Below, piece after piece: positions 51,489-60,182 of a DNA stretch of 64,000 nucleotides. A program made the translations under genes and the position numbers. This stretch comes from Dictyobacter kobayashii (GTDB taxonomy: Bacteria; Chloroflexota; Ktedonobacteria; Ktedonobacterales; Ktedonobacteraceae). The notes under the pieces were generated by a model. That model was not told the origin of the DNA, searched no databases, and worked only from the letters and a program-made list of their open reading frames with translations. How positions within the stretch are numbered: position 1 is the first letter of the stretch; every line of letters starts with the position of its first letter. Where the stretch lies: assembly GCF_003967555.1 (NCBI RefSeq), contig NZ_BIFS01000002.1, forward strand, positions 1,922,001 to 1,986,000. Direction: 5' to 3'.

Positions 51489-52253
51489 TTACTTTCTACC
51501 TTTTCCGGTCGGCTGGCCCTTTACCGTAGGAATCTCGCCTGTTTCCATTAATTCTTTGAAACGTCTGAGTATTTCCGCTGCTTCGTACTCGGCTGCTGAA
51601 CTTGTGATGTGACTTGCTAGTTTGTTCAGTGGATCTGTCTGGAAAAAATCAAGTTCAAGGGTAGCAATGGTTCCTCGTCCCCCGGCAGCTGGATGGAAGT
51701 ATACTTTGCCTGCATTGGCGGTAGTTGGTTGACCGTGTACATGCCAGGCGATCAATTGATCTGGCTTATCTTCCAATATTTCCGCATTCCACTCGCTATT
51801 GGCACTTGCCGTCCAATGGGAAGTTCTTTCGCCCGTCTGGTTGACGGTTTTAATTCCGGGCATGTAGAGCGGGGCCATTTCAATATCACGCCAGAATGTA
51901 TAGAGATCCTGGGCACTGCGATTAATTGTTTGTGAGCGGCTAACCCTGATACCTCGATTTCCAGGAATGGTACTGACATTAGCTGATAGCTGTTGACCGC
52001 CTGTATTGATGTTCAGAGCTTTATACAGCACACTACGTCCCGTAGCTCCGCGATAGAGCAGCCCACCACCGATTATTGCTAATCCCGCTCCCAACCAATC
52101 TCGCCGCATAATACCATAGGTAGAAAGCGCTCCCCCACCGATAGCAGAGGTCCAGCGTTCTATTTGTCCCATGTTAGTAGACGAATTTGTTAATTGATCT
52201 ATTTTGTTTGGAGTATCTGATCTCTCTTCTCTTATGGATTGGATTGAAGCCAT
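51489..52253 (-). CDS. SRPBCC (polyketide cyclase/START-like) protein with N-terminal membrane hairpin
   Basis: A 254-residue protein. Residues about 25-75 form a DUF2892-like pair of hydrophobic segments (GGGALSTYGIMRRDWLGAG, LAIIGGGLLYRGATG). Residues about 98-235 form an SRPBCC ligand-binding fold (VSRSQTINRSAQDLYTFWRD, MAPLYMPGIKTV, WNAEILEDKPDQLIAWHV). The ligand is unknown. AGAGGGAGAGT precedes the ATG. Pairing with the zinc dehydrogenase directly downstream suggests that they work on the same stress- or lipid-related process. Confidence 0.82.
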   Translation of the reverse strand: MASIQSIREERSDTPNKIDQLTNSSTNMGQIERWTSAIGGGALSTYGIMRRDWLGAGLAIIGGGLLYRGATGRSVLYKALNINTGGQQLSANVSTIPGNRGIRVSRSQTINRSAQDLYTFWRDIEMAPLYMPGIKTVNQTGERTSHWTASANSEWNAEILEDKPDQLIAWHVHGQPTTANAGKVYFHPAAGGRGTIATLELDFFQTDPLNKLASHITSSAAEYEAAEILRRFKELMETGEIPTVKGQPTGKGRK

Positions 52254-52667
52254 ACTCTCCCTCTTTTTTTTGCTGAGTAATCAATTCGATTTAACATATG
52301 GGTAGTACGGGACCCATTAATTTTTGGTTTCGTTAGTTTCCACTTTTTTATTGCTCTTATGAGTATTGTGCTTTATTGAGAATATGGGTTCAGTACATAA
52401 TCGCGTTATCCATTAGAAGCCCCCTCCCTCATCTACAAAGTCAACTGTCTTCCTCCTGTTCTGGTCGCTTGTGATGGTCGATATGAGCTCGGCCAGACAG
52501 ATTTTTTAACTATTCATTTATATTCTTGTTACAGAAATTACTTTTTTGCTCAATATATATAATAAGTGTAGGGGAATTGTTCTTGCACCTCAGAAATGAG
52601 AGACAAAGTTGTTTCAATAGAGCAAGGATTTGTGTCCTCGAATGTAGAGATGTGGAGGAGGGATGTG
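52254..52667. other. intergenic region between divergent genes
   Basis: AT-rich. It ends in a strong GGAGGAGGG ribosome binding site at 52654-52662 for the sugar porter. In-frame starts upstream at 52596 and 52650 lack such a site. Confidence 0.5.
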
Positions 52668-54176
52668 ATGAATACTCGGAACGGTAGTGGTAGGGATGAG
52701 GATGAGGCCTTTCGTTTTGGTCCACAATTAATGAACAATGATCCTTCGATATCACGTTCACAAAGTCGTTGGGGTCAACATGTATTATTGTATGTGGTTG
52801 CTATGGTAGCTGCCCTGGGTGGACTCTTGTTTGGTTATGATACGGCAGTCATTTCTGGCGCTATGCTGTTTCTACGTGTCAGTTTTGCTTTAAATGCCTG
52901 GATGCAAGAGATTACCGTCAGTATTGCTTTGCTGGGTGCCGCTATTGGAGCTCTTAGTGGTGGTAAACTGAGCGACATGCTTGGCCGACGCACTACATTG
53001 CGTATTACCGCTGGCGTGTTTACCCTGGGAACTTTATGTACCGCGCTTTCTGTTAATTGGATGATGTTTCTGGGATTGCGTTTGATAGTAGGTTTAAGTA
53101 TTGGAGCAACGGCCAGTATTGTACCTGTATACATTTCAGAAATCGCCCCTTTCCGTCTGCGTGGTGTACTGGTAACGTTTAATCAACTGGCGTTGACGAT
53201 TGGGATTGCTGCGGCATATTGGGTGGACCTGGCTTTTGCCAGCGCACATATGGGGTGGCCCCCGATGTATGCTGTTACCGCTATCCCTGGTCTGGCTCTG
53301 TTGATTGGTATGTTGTTTACCCTCGAATCACCACGCTGGCTGGCCAGTAAAGGGCGCTGGTCAGAATCCGCATTAGTGTTAGGTAGACTCTGTACTTTTG
53401 AAGAGGCAACTCAGGAATGGCAAACCATGCGTACATCTTTTGCTGGACACTCAAATCATGGTTCATTACATGAGTTATTGCGTCCAGGAATACGAGTCGC
53501 CTTATTGGTTGGGGTAAGCCTGGCGATTTTTCAGCAGGTAGTTGGTATTAATACAGTCATTTACTATGCACCAACCATTTTTGAGTATGCAGGCTTTACC
53601 TCGGCTTCCAGTGCTATCCTGGCTACCAGTATTGTTGGCGTTGTGAATGTATTGACGACGATTGTAGCGGGTATCCTCATTGATCGCGTTGGCAGACGCG
53701 CACTGCTCATCGGTGGCACCATTGGTATGGCGACTACTTTATTAGCATTAGGCCTCATCTTTGCCATCGGACCCAGACAGTCAGGATATCTTATTCTAAC
53801 GGTATTATTGGGCTATGTGATTGCTTTTGCTGTCAGCCTGGGGCCTGTCTTCTGGGTGCTGTGTGCTGAAATTTTTCCCACCCATCTACGTGCTACCGGA
53901 GCCAGCATTGCCACCTTTGCCAACTGGAGTGCCAATTTGCTGGTAAGCCTGACATTCCTCTCGCTGATTAATCTGATTGGAAAAAGCTTCACCTTCTGGC
54001 TCTACGCCTTAATGAGTTTACTGGCATTAGCTTTCTGTATTCTTTTTGTACCAGAAACCAGGAATAAAAGTTTGGAGCAGATCGAAGCCTACTGGGTTAA
54101 TGGGCGTAGATGGGAGAAGAAAGAGAAAGCATCCTCGCCTGCCGAATCTATTGCTTCAATAAAGGCTCGTATGTAA
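52668..54176 (+). CDS. MFS sugar porter (SP family)
   Basis: A 502-residue 12-helix sugar/H+ symporter. Family motifs are all present: GGLLFGYDTAVISGA in helix 1, GGKLSDMLGRRTTL (motif A), PVYISEIAPFRLRGVLV (PESPR-like first half), LESPRWL, the repeated motif DRVGRRALL, and the C-terminal VPETRNKSLEQIEAYW. QQVVGINTVIYYAP in helix 7 binds the sugar. Substrate (glucose, xylose, arabinose or inositol) is not decided by eye. The start at 52668 is chosen for its GGAGGAGGG. Confidence 0.93.
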   Translation: MNTRNGSGRDEDEAFRFGPQLMNNDPSISRSQSRWGQHVLLYVVAMVAALGGLLFGYDTAVISGAMLFLRVSFALNAWMQEITVSIALLGAAIGALSGGKLSDMLGRRTTLRITAGVFTLGTLCTALSVNWMMFLGLRLIVGLSIGATASIVPVYISEIAPFRLRGVLVTFNQLALTIGIAAAYWVDLAFASAHMGWPPMYAVTAIPGLALLIGMLFTLESPRWLASKGRWSESALVLGRLCTFEEATQEWQTMRTSFAGHSNHGSLHELLRPGIRVALLVGVSLAIFQQVVGINTVIYYAPTIFEYAGFTSASSAILATSIVGVVNVLTTIVAGILIDRVGRRALLIGGTIGMATTLLALGLIFAIGPRQSGYLILTVLLGYVIAFAVSLGPVFWVLCAEIFPTHLRATGASIATFANWSANLLVSLTFLSLINLIGKSFTFWLYALMSLLALAFCILFVPETRNKSLEQIEAYWVNGRRWEKKEKASSPAESIASIKARM

Positions 54177-54260
54177 TTGGTGTTGATTAACCACAAATAC
54201 ACGCCATATCTTCATGCGTTAACATTTAATGTCCGTCTTAACATGGGCAAGTTAAAAAAA

Positions 54261-54323
54261 TGATATCTCTTGCATCACGGGTTGACAATCTTGTTCCCGA
54301 AAGAGGCCTTGCAAGAGATATCA
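54261..54323. terminator. bidirectional terminator between the porter and ferredoxin genes
   Basis: A 14-bp perfect stem (TGATATCTCTTGCA at 54261-54274 with 54310-54323) and a small inner stem (CGGG/CCCG), preceded by A7. Confidence 0.75.
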
Positions 54324-54388
54324 CTGTATTTATTACCCTATTTTTGGCCGATCCTCAACTTTTCATTGAGATATGAAGAAATAGAGTC

Positions 54389-54652
54389 TTATGCTCCCTG
54401 GAAGAAATCGGCGTTGATTTTGATGTAGCTCTTCCACTCAGCAGGTACCGCAGATTCTTCGAAAATGGCTGTGACCGGGCAGGCTGGCTCACATGCACCG
54501 CAGTCGATGCATTCGTCTGGATTGATGTAGAGCTGCTCGTGCTCATCGTAGCCCTCGTCGCTGGGTCCGGGATGGATGCAATCAACTGGACAAACATCCA
54601 CACAGGAGGCATCTTTGGTGCCAATACAAGGCTGGGTGATTACGTAGGCCAT
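54389..54652 (-). CDS. fdxA: 7Fe ferredoxin (3Fe-4S/4Fe-4S)
   Basis: An 87-residue electron carrier. The first cluster region is CIGTKDASCVDVCPVDC and the second is CIDCGACEPACPVTAI; spacing matches FdxA-type ferredoxins of Actinobacteria and Chloroflexota. The remainder EWKSYIKINADFFQ is the usual C-terminal extension. The ATG at 54652 follows AAAGGATTATTCACT; the frame is open earlier but without support. No redox partner is adjacent. Confidence 0.93.
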   Translation of the reverse strand: MAYVITQPCIGTKDASCVDVCPVDCIHPGPSDEGYDEHEQLYINPDECIDCGACEPACPVTAIFEESAVPAEWKSYIKINADFFQGA

Positions 54653-55130
54653 AGTGAATAATCCTTTCAAGATTAACAATTAGGGAAGAATGAACCCTTC
54701 TCCTTATTATTGTACAATTCATGGCTGCTGTAAATGTTCTAGGAGGTTTTTTTCTAAATTCTATTCTGCTCGACTATTTTGATGGCCTGTAATGGCTGAA
54801 CTGTCGTGCCTTGCAGAAAGGTAGGCCCATTGATCCAGTGGCTCATCTACATATAATGGTAGTTTGTGTCGGGGAGCAGAAAATATAAAAGTAAGCCTTT
54901 TATAAAGGCGATAGTGTCTGGAATTCTATAGGCTTATGTGAATTGCCAGAATGTTTGCCAGAACTGAGAGATGAAGTAAATAGATAAAATTTCCTAATAT
55001 ATATTGGAATGTCTTGATTTGTTACTTGTATTGATGGTATTGTCGTAGTATTCAATGGAAGTATATGAAGAAGCCCTTTTCAGCGTTTTGAGTTTTCGCT
55101 GATCTTTTATGCCGCATATAATTTAAATGG
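54653..55130. other. intergenic region
   Basis: 478 bases between divergent genes. AT-rich, no gene, repeat or convincing promoter pair that I can name. Confidence 0.4.
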
Positions 55131-56228
55131 ATGGTGAATATGGTCTGTGCATATTGTAGTTCTTGGAGAGAAGAGAATCTTGCTCCATGCCGAAATTGTG
55201 GTGCCCCTTCGCCTTTAAAACGAATGAATACAACCCATACTATTTATGCCAATTCTGGTGCTTCAGCTTTTTCTAATGATCAAGAGCTATATACAGTTCC
55301 TCAACTCTCCTTTGAGGATGTGTTGCCGACCGCGCAGCCGAATAATATCATGGCTTCACCATCACAATCTTTTCCTGTGACGGATAATATATCTTCTATA
55401 AATGGACAGGCCATTTCCTCTGAAGTACCTCAGCTAGACTTTCCGGTGGCTCAATTGCCTGTTACTCCTTCTAATCTTGAGCAGGAATTGCAGCCTTCAA
55501 GTAGTAATAGCACACAGCAGTCTTTGTTGCCCGCCCTTTATCAGCCTCCAGTTTATAATCAGTTGCAAGAGCGACAATCGACCGTATCGTTGCAGCTTGT
55601 GCCAGAAGAGGCTGTTAAGAGTTTATTGCCTGTCCAGCCTGTAGAGCAAGAGCTTGTGCGTATTCCTCCCATGTATGTAGCTCCTCGACCGCTCCATCCC
55701 CGTAAGAAAGTCATCAGTGGACTCACCAGTGTATTAATTGTGGCGCTATTGCTTTGTGCTGGTAGTTTGTATTATGCTCAGTCACGTGGCATATTTAACT
55801 TTATTACTGGCGCGGCTAACGTAAATAATATTAACGCTACGCCAGAAGCTCCCTTGCCTGATCCTTCTAAAGATCAACTGCTCGGACCCGCGGCGGATAT
55901 CATACCTGCCGCCACTACCACGTCTCGTTATGATCCTACAACCCTGGAGCCTGCTTTTGGAATTCAGATCTTCCGTATCAATCAGCCGGTCTATCTGACT
56001 TACACTGTACAACCGGCCAAAGATGATGGGCGTGTCCTGGTGAAGTGGTATACCAATAATCATTTCTTCTATCAGCAACAAAGTGCGATGGTTATCATCA
56101 AACAATTGAAGGCCAATGAGACCAGAAATGGATTGTTTGAAATGCGCTTCGTTCATCCAGCGGAATGTAAGGCTGAATTATGGTGGAATAATAAGCTAGC
56201 CAAAACGCTTTATTTTGTGGTGCGCTGA
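55131..56228 (+). CDS. zinc-ribbon membrane protein of unknown function
   Basis: A 365-residue protein with an N-terminal zinc ribbon (CAYCSSWREENLAPCRNCG, C-x2-C and C-x2-C), a long low-complexity Ser/Gln/Pro-rich stretch (residues about 40-190), one membrane helix (VISGLTSVLIVALLLCAGSLYYA, about 195-217) and an extracellular beta-rich domain (about 250-365; YLTYTVQPAKDDGRVLVKWYTNN, then MRFVHPAECKAELWWNN). The inside-ribbon, outside-sensor arrangement suggests a signalling or scaffold role, but no family name is known to me. Confidence 0.7.
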   Translation: MVNMVCAYCSSWREENLAPCRNCGAPSPLKRMNTTHTIYANSGASAFSNDQELYTVPQLSFEDVLPTAQPNNIMASPSQSFPVTDNISSINGQAISSEVPQLDFPVAQLPVTPSNLEQELQPSSSNSTQQSLLPALYQPPVYNQLQERQSTVSLQLVPEEAVKSLLPVQPVEQELVRIPPMYVAPRPLHPRKKVISGLTSVLIVALLLCAGSLYYAQSRGIFNFITGAANVNNINATPEAPLPDPSKDQLLGPAADIIPAATTTSRYDPTTLEPAFGIQIFRINQPVYLTYTVQPAKDDGRVLVKWYTNNHFFYQQQSAMVIIKQLKANETRNGLFEMRFVHPAECKAELWWNNKLAKTLYFVVR

Positions 56229-56320
56229 TCCTAATGTCAGACAAAGCGAGAAGAAAAACGCAAATTGTTTTTCCTCCCGCTTGTAATAGCGTTTAATAGA
56301 TGTGCGTTATAGTTATACCA

Positions 56321-57574
56321 TCAGGCTAACGGCTCTGGGCGTTTAGCTCTGCGCACCTTTGGTGAGATGCAGAACAATGTTGCGACTAGTGTCAACACTA
56401 GCCAGCCTATAATGACTGTTGGCCGGGGTCCATAGATTTCCAATAGCCATCCCATGAGGAATTGTCCCAGAGGGTTACTGATGCTGGTAAACATGCGGCA
56501 AGCACTGATGACCCTGCCTCGCAATTCATCCGGAATAATAGCCAGACGATAGCTAAAATATGCAACATCTTCAAATGGATCGACAAAGGATAGGCCGGCT
56601 TCGATGATCCCTAGTATGAATGGATTGCCAGCTAGCAGGTAGCAGGGCCAGAGCAAGGCAAAAAGCCAGCGTACCAGCATAATGGTCTGACCTACTTTTA
56701 GAAATTTTTGTGCCAGTGGGGCCAGTAGTGAGCCCGTGATCGCGCCCAAACCACCAATGACAAAGATTGTACTGATTAAAGAAGTGGAGGCATGTTGTTG
56801 TCGGGCCAGCACAATAACGATGAGGGTACTGCTGGGGTTTATCAAGGCCGCAATAGCATTTAAGCTATTAACGGCCCGGAGCACTGGCTGTTTCCAGGCC
56901 CATAGTATCCCCTCTTTAATTTCGACCAGTAAATGGCGCGGTAGCCTGTTGCGCTGTGCTTGAAATGGAGTCCTGATAGCGCTAAGCGTAATGATGGAGA
57001 CTATATATGATATGGCATCAGCCAGGAATGGAAAGAATGGTCCTGCCGTGAAAAGAGGGCCAGCGATCGCGGGACCTAACAGGATAGTTGTACCTTCTAT
57101 AACTTCCTGTTGAGCCATGGCGGCAGGGATTTGCTCTTGCGTTATAACCTGGCTGAGCCCGGAAGCCTGGGCAACACCGAAAAAGACGAGTAGTGTTCCC
57201 TCAATGAAGGCTGTGATATAAAGTTGCCAGATGGTCAGGCTATGAAACACCATTGTGATGGGAATACTGATCAAACTGCAGGCGCGGCCAATATCGCAGA
57301 GTAGCATCACATGTTTGCGATTATAACGATCTACCCATGCGCCAGCGAGCAGAAAAAAGAGCATATTTGGCAATACACGGATGGTTCCGGCGGTGGCAGC
57401 GGCCAGCGGTGAATTAGTGATATAGAGGACAAGGAGCGGAAAGGCGGTCTGCGATATCCCACCACCAATATCTGAAATTGTTTGACCACTCCACAGTAAA
57501 AGATAGTCGCGATTTCGCCAGAGCGAACGGACCTTTGGGGTCGAATTTGCTGTGCCTGGTGCTTTTGTAGGCAT
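56321..57574 (-). CDS. MFS exporter, EntS/MacB-neighbour type
   Basis: A 417-residue MFS protein of the 12-helix EntS/DHA3-like group. LWSGQTISDIGGGISQTAFPLL is the typical first helix, AGAWVDRYNRKHVMLLCD is motif A, SGLSQVITQEQIPAAMAQQE is the cytoplasmic loop before helix 5, and AIIPDELRGRVISACRMF is the second-half motif A equivalent. The ATG at 57574 (with GAAAGG upstream) is preferred over 57589 or 57604. Substrate unknown; siderophores or antibiotics are typical. Confidence 0.88.
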   Translation of the reverse strand: MPTKAPGTANSTPKVRSLWRNRDYLLLWSGQTISDIGGGISQTAFPLLVLYITNSPLAAATAGTIRVLPNMLFFLLAGAWVDRYNRKHVMLLCDIGRACSLISIPITMVFHSLTIWQLYITAFIEGTLLVFFGVAQASGLSQVITQEQIPAAMAQQEVIEGTTILLGPAIAGPLFTAGPFFPFLADAISYIVSIITLSAIRTPFQAQRNRLPRHLLVEIKEGILWAWKQPVLRAVNSLNAIAALINPSSTLIVIVLARQQHASTSLISTIFVIGGLGAITGSLLAPLAQKFLKVGQTIMLVRWLFALLWPCYLLAGNPFILGIIEAGLSFVDPFEDVAYFSYRLAIIPDELRGRVISACRMFTSISNPLGQFLMGWLLEIYGPRPTVIIGWLVLTLVATLFCISPKVRRAKRPEPLA

Positions 57575-57853
57575 AGAGAGACCTTTCATGGCAATCTGAA
57601 GCATGTTTTTCGCATAGGCATTATGAAAGGTCTCGCAATCGTGCCAGCCGATATCTAGCAGGTACTATTGAATGCGTCGATGAAGGATGTTGTGCGCAAG
57701 AATATACACCTTCGCCAGGTAAAATTATCTGGATTACGAGATCACAGACATATGCCCGGCTAAAAGCAGCATAATTGAACGAAGTAGAAAAGTGGAATAG
57801 ATGAAGGGGCACTATCTCTTATAGACACATCATAAAATGTGCCTTAATAAAGA

Positions 57854-57937
57854 TAATAGGAATCGAGCACCTTCATAAGCCACGTAAACCGGTGCCGGGC
57901 TTACGCGGCCAGGGTGCTTGTGTTGCGATTCCTATTA
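57854..57937. other. 84-base structured inverted repeat
   Basis: TAATAGGAATCG (57854-57865) is perfectly complementary to 57926-57937. Next inside, AGCACC (57866-57871) pairs with GGTGCT (57913-57918), and CGTAA/TTACG with CCGG/CCGG lie in the middle. It looks like a folded RNA or palindromic DNA element in the 678-base space between divergent genes. I could not match it to a known riboswitch or tRNA. Confidence 0.5.
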
Positions 57938-58179
57938 CGATGGATGAGCCATCCTCGAGTATGGATACTCAGATATAGGGAGTAGATAGATAGATTGCTC
58001 ATGGTTGTATGTTAACATATAAGTACTAATATCGTCAATGCAGTATTTTGAGATTTTTCTTGTGCACTACATAAATTTCTGTTGGGAAATCTTTTTGCGG
58101 CATTTTTATCAGTCTGATTTTGTACCCTCTTTGTGACTATGCAAAGCTATTGTCAATGCTGTTCCAGATTCAGGGATTT

Positions 58180-58203
58180 CCCCGAAGCTTTTCGGGGATT
58201 TTT
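58180..58203 (+). terminator. rho-independent terminator in front of the GT2 gene
   Basis: CCCCGAA-GCTT-TTCGGGG followed by ATTTTT (58180-58203). It lies 50 bases before the GT2 start codon, so it acts either as an attenuator or as the end of an upstream short transcript that could include 57854-57937. Confidence 0.7.
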
Positions 58204-58252
58204 CGGTTATACTCCTCTTAATAGAGACACTTATAGAGGAAGGTTTTGTTTT

Positions 58253-59023
58253 ATGAGTTCTACATCATCTTTCAGCAGTGAGAAGGGTACTGTTGAGCCT
58301 TTGCCCCAACTGATGCAGAGTCTCTCTGTCGTACTGCCTGCCCACAATGAAGAGCAGGTAATTGCAACGACTGTGACATATATACTGGAAACTTTGAGCC
58401 CGTGGGTACGCAACTTCGAGATTGTGGTGGTCAATGATGGCAGTAAGGATCGTACGGGCGAGATCCTTCAAGGCCTGGCACAGCAAGACAAGCGCGTACG
58501 TGTTATTACCCATCCCGTAAATCAAGGTTATGGTGCGGCGCTGGTAAGTGGTTTCGAGGCCGCGAATAAAGACCTTACCTTCTTTATGGATTCTGATGGG
58601 CAATTTGATATTCGCGAAATCAGTCTGTTCTTCCCATTTATCGGTCAGTATGATGCCGTTCTAGGTTATCGCATTGATCGTCAGGATTCCTGGATGCGCA
58701 AATTAAATGCCTGGGGCTGGAAGCAACTGGTGCACTTGATCCTGGGTGTGCGCGTTCGTGATATTGACTGCGCCTTTAAACTCTACAACACGGATTTCAT
58801 TCACCATAACAACTTTGAGACGCGCGGCGCTATGATCAATGCAGAAATATTGTACAAATTGAAACGGTCTGGCTATAGCTTTAAAGAAATTGGTGTACAT
58901 CATTTACCCAGGCGTACCGGCCAGGCTACCGGTGCCAATCCTAAAGTCATTTTACGAGCCTTTAGAGAGCTATTCTATTATGCTCGTAAATGGCGCCTGG
59001 AAGAAAATGCCGGTATCAAGTAA
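58253..59023 (+). CDS. family 2 glycosyltransferase (polyprenyl-phosphate mannosyl/glucosyltransferase type)
   Basis: A 256-residue GT-A enzyme resembling dolichol-phosphate mannosyltransferase. SVVLPAHNEEQVIATTV is the nucleotide-sugar site, IVVVNDGSKDRTGEIL carries the first acidic residues, FFMDSDGQFD near residue 115 is the DxD metal motif, and VRDIDCAFKLYN is the conserved DxxCxFK segment. It has no C-terminal membrane helices. It probably loads a sugar on a lipid carrier. The ATG at 58253 follows GAGGAAGG. Confidence 0.9.
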   Translation: MSSTSSFSSEKGTVEPLPQLMQSLSVVLPAHNEEQVIATTVTYILETLSPWVRNFEIVVVNDGSKDRTGEILQGLAQQDKRVRVITHPVNQGYGAALVSGFEAANKDLTFFMDSDGQFDIREISLFFPFIGQYDAVLGYRIDRQDSWMRKLNAWGWKQLVHLILGVRVRDIDCAFKLYNTDFIHHNNFETRGAMINAEILYKLKRSGYSFKEIGVHHLPRRTGQATGANPKVILRAFRELFYYARKWRLEENAGIK

Positions 59024-59050
59024 GTAATATATGCTCTATATGTGAATTAA

Positions 59051-59085
59051 CACCAGGCAGGCGAATACCTGCCTGGTGTATTTTT
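59051..59085 (+). terminator. terminator after the GT2 gene
   Basis: 11-bp stem CACCAGGCAGG / CCTGCCTGGTG around CGAATA, followed by TATTTTTG. Confidence 0.85.
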
Positions 59086-59230
59086 GTGCGGCCGGATGTA
59101 TGAGGGTGGAATATTATTTTATTTTTAGCAAGAGGTACGTCTGTGTTAATAGGATAGCTTTGAATGCTCATTGTATTGTTATGCTAAACTAGACGGGTAA
59201 GCGGCTGTGACACCTGATGAGGAGCTATAA

Positions 59231-60163
59231 ATGGGACTCGTTGTAGATAATATAAGTAAGTCTTTTGGACAATTTCAGGCTGTAAAGAATTTGTCTATGG
59301 AAGTCAGGGAGGGAGCATTGTTTGGACTGCTTGGCTCGAATGGCGCTGGCAAGACCACAACAATGCGGATGGTGCTGGATATCTTTCGTCCAGATAACGG
59401 ACGGATTACCTGGAACGATCGCGATGTGCGCGAAATTCCACGCCGCGAATTGGGATATTTACCCGAAGAACGCGGTCTCTATTCAAAGATGAGTGTAGAG
59501 GAGCAATTGCTTTTCCTGGCCCAGTTGAATGGTCTGTCCAAAAAAGATGCGAAGAGAGAACTGGATGAATGGCTGGATCGCTTCCAGATTAATGCAAATC
59601 GTAAAAAGAAAATAGAAGACCTTTCCAAAGGAAATCAGCAGAAAATCCAATTCCTGGCTACTATTCTACATAATCCCTCTATTCTTATCATGGACGAACC
59701 CTTCAGTGGACTTGATCCTGTGAATGCTATCGTGTTGAAGGATGCCTTCTTAGAGATGCATCGGCGTGGTAAAACAATCATTTTTTCGACCCACCAGCTG
59801 GACCAGGTCGAGGAGATGTGTGAAGATATTGTGATTATTAATAAAGGGGAAACAGTGGTCAAGGGAAGTGTACGCGAGGTGCGGAGACAGCATGGACGTA
59901 ATATCGTACGCTTAAAATTAGAAAATGATCCCGAAGCACTGTGGCTGGATGGCCTGGATGGCGTCCAGGTGACCAAGCGGCGCCAGGATTATATTGAGAT
60001 GCAGATTCGATCAGATCTGAATCCTAATGTGATTCTCGAAGCAGCCCTGCAACACTCTGGTCAAATTAATCGTTTTGAATTAGCCGAACCTTCACTAACC
60101 GATATCTTTATTGAGCGCGTAGGCAAAATTGCCCTGCCTGATGCTCCTGCAACAGTTGCATAA
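59231..60163 (+). CDS. ABC-2 exporter ATP-binding protein (NatA-like)
   Basis: A 310-residue ATPase. Walker A is GLLGSNGAGKTTTMRM near residue 38, the signature is DLSKGNQQKIQFLATIL near 135 (LSKGN in place of LSGGQ, as in NatA-like proteins), Walker B is SILIMDEPFSGLDPV and the switch His is IFSTHQLDQVEEM. The C-terminal DUF4162 domain (about 220-300) ends with LTDIFIERVG. It pairs with the permease 19 bases downstream. GAGGAG precedes the ATG. Sodium or an antibiotic are typical cargoes. Confidence 0.93.
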   Translation: MGLVVDNISKSFGQFQAVKNLSMEVREGALFGLLGSNGAGKTTTMRMVLDIFRPDNGRITWNDRDVREIPRRELGYLPEERGLYSKMSVEEQLLFLAQLNGLSKKDAKRELDEWLDRFQINANRKKKIEDLSKGNQQKIQFLATILHNPSILIMDEPFSGLDPVNAIVLKDAFLEMHRRGKTIIFSTHQLDQVEEMCEDIVIINKGETVVKGSVREVRRQHGRNIVRLKLENDPEALWLDGLDGVQVTKRRQDYIEMQIRSDLNPNVILEAALQHSGQINRFELAEPSLTDIFIERVGKIALPDAPATVA

Positions 60164-60182
60164 AACATAAAAAAGAGGATAT

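Noticed and set aside
57854..57937. A tRNA, because GGAATCG and CGATTCC could form an acceptor stem
   Set aside because: No T-arm next to the 3' strand, no anticodon arm with a 7-base loop and no D-arm at the right distance.
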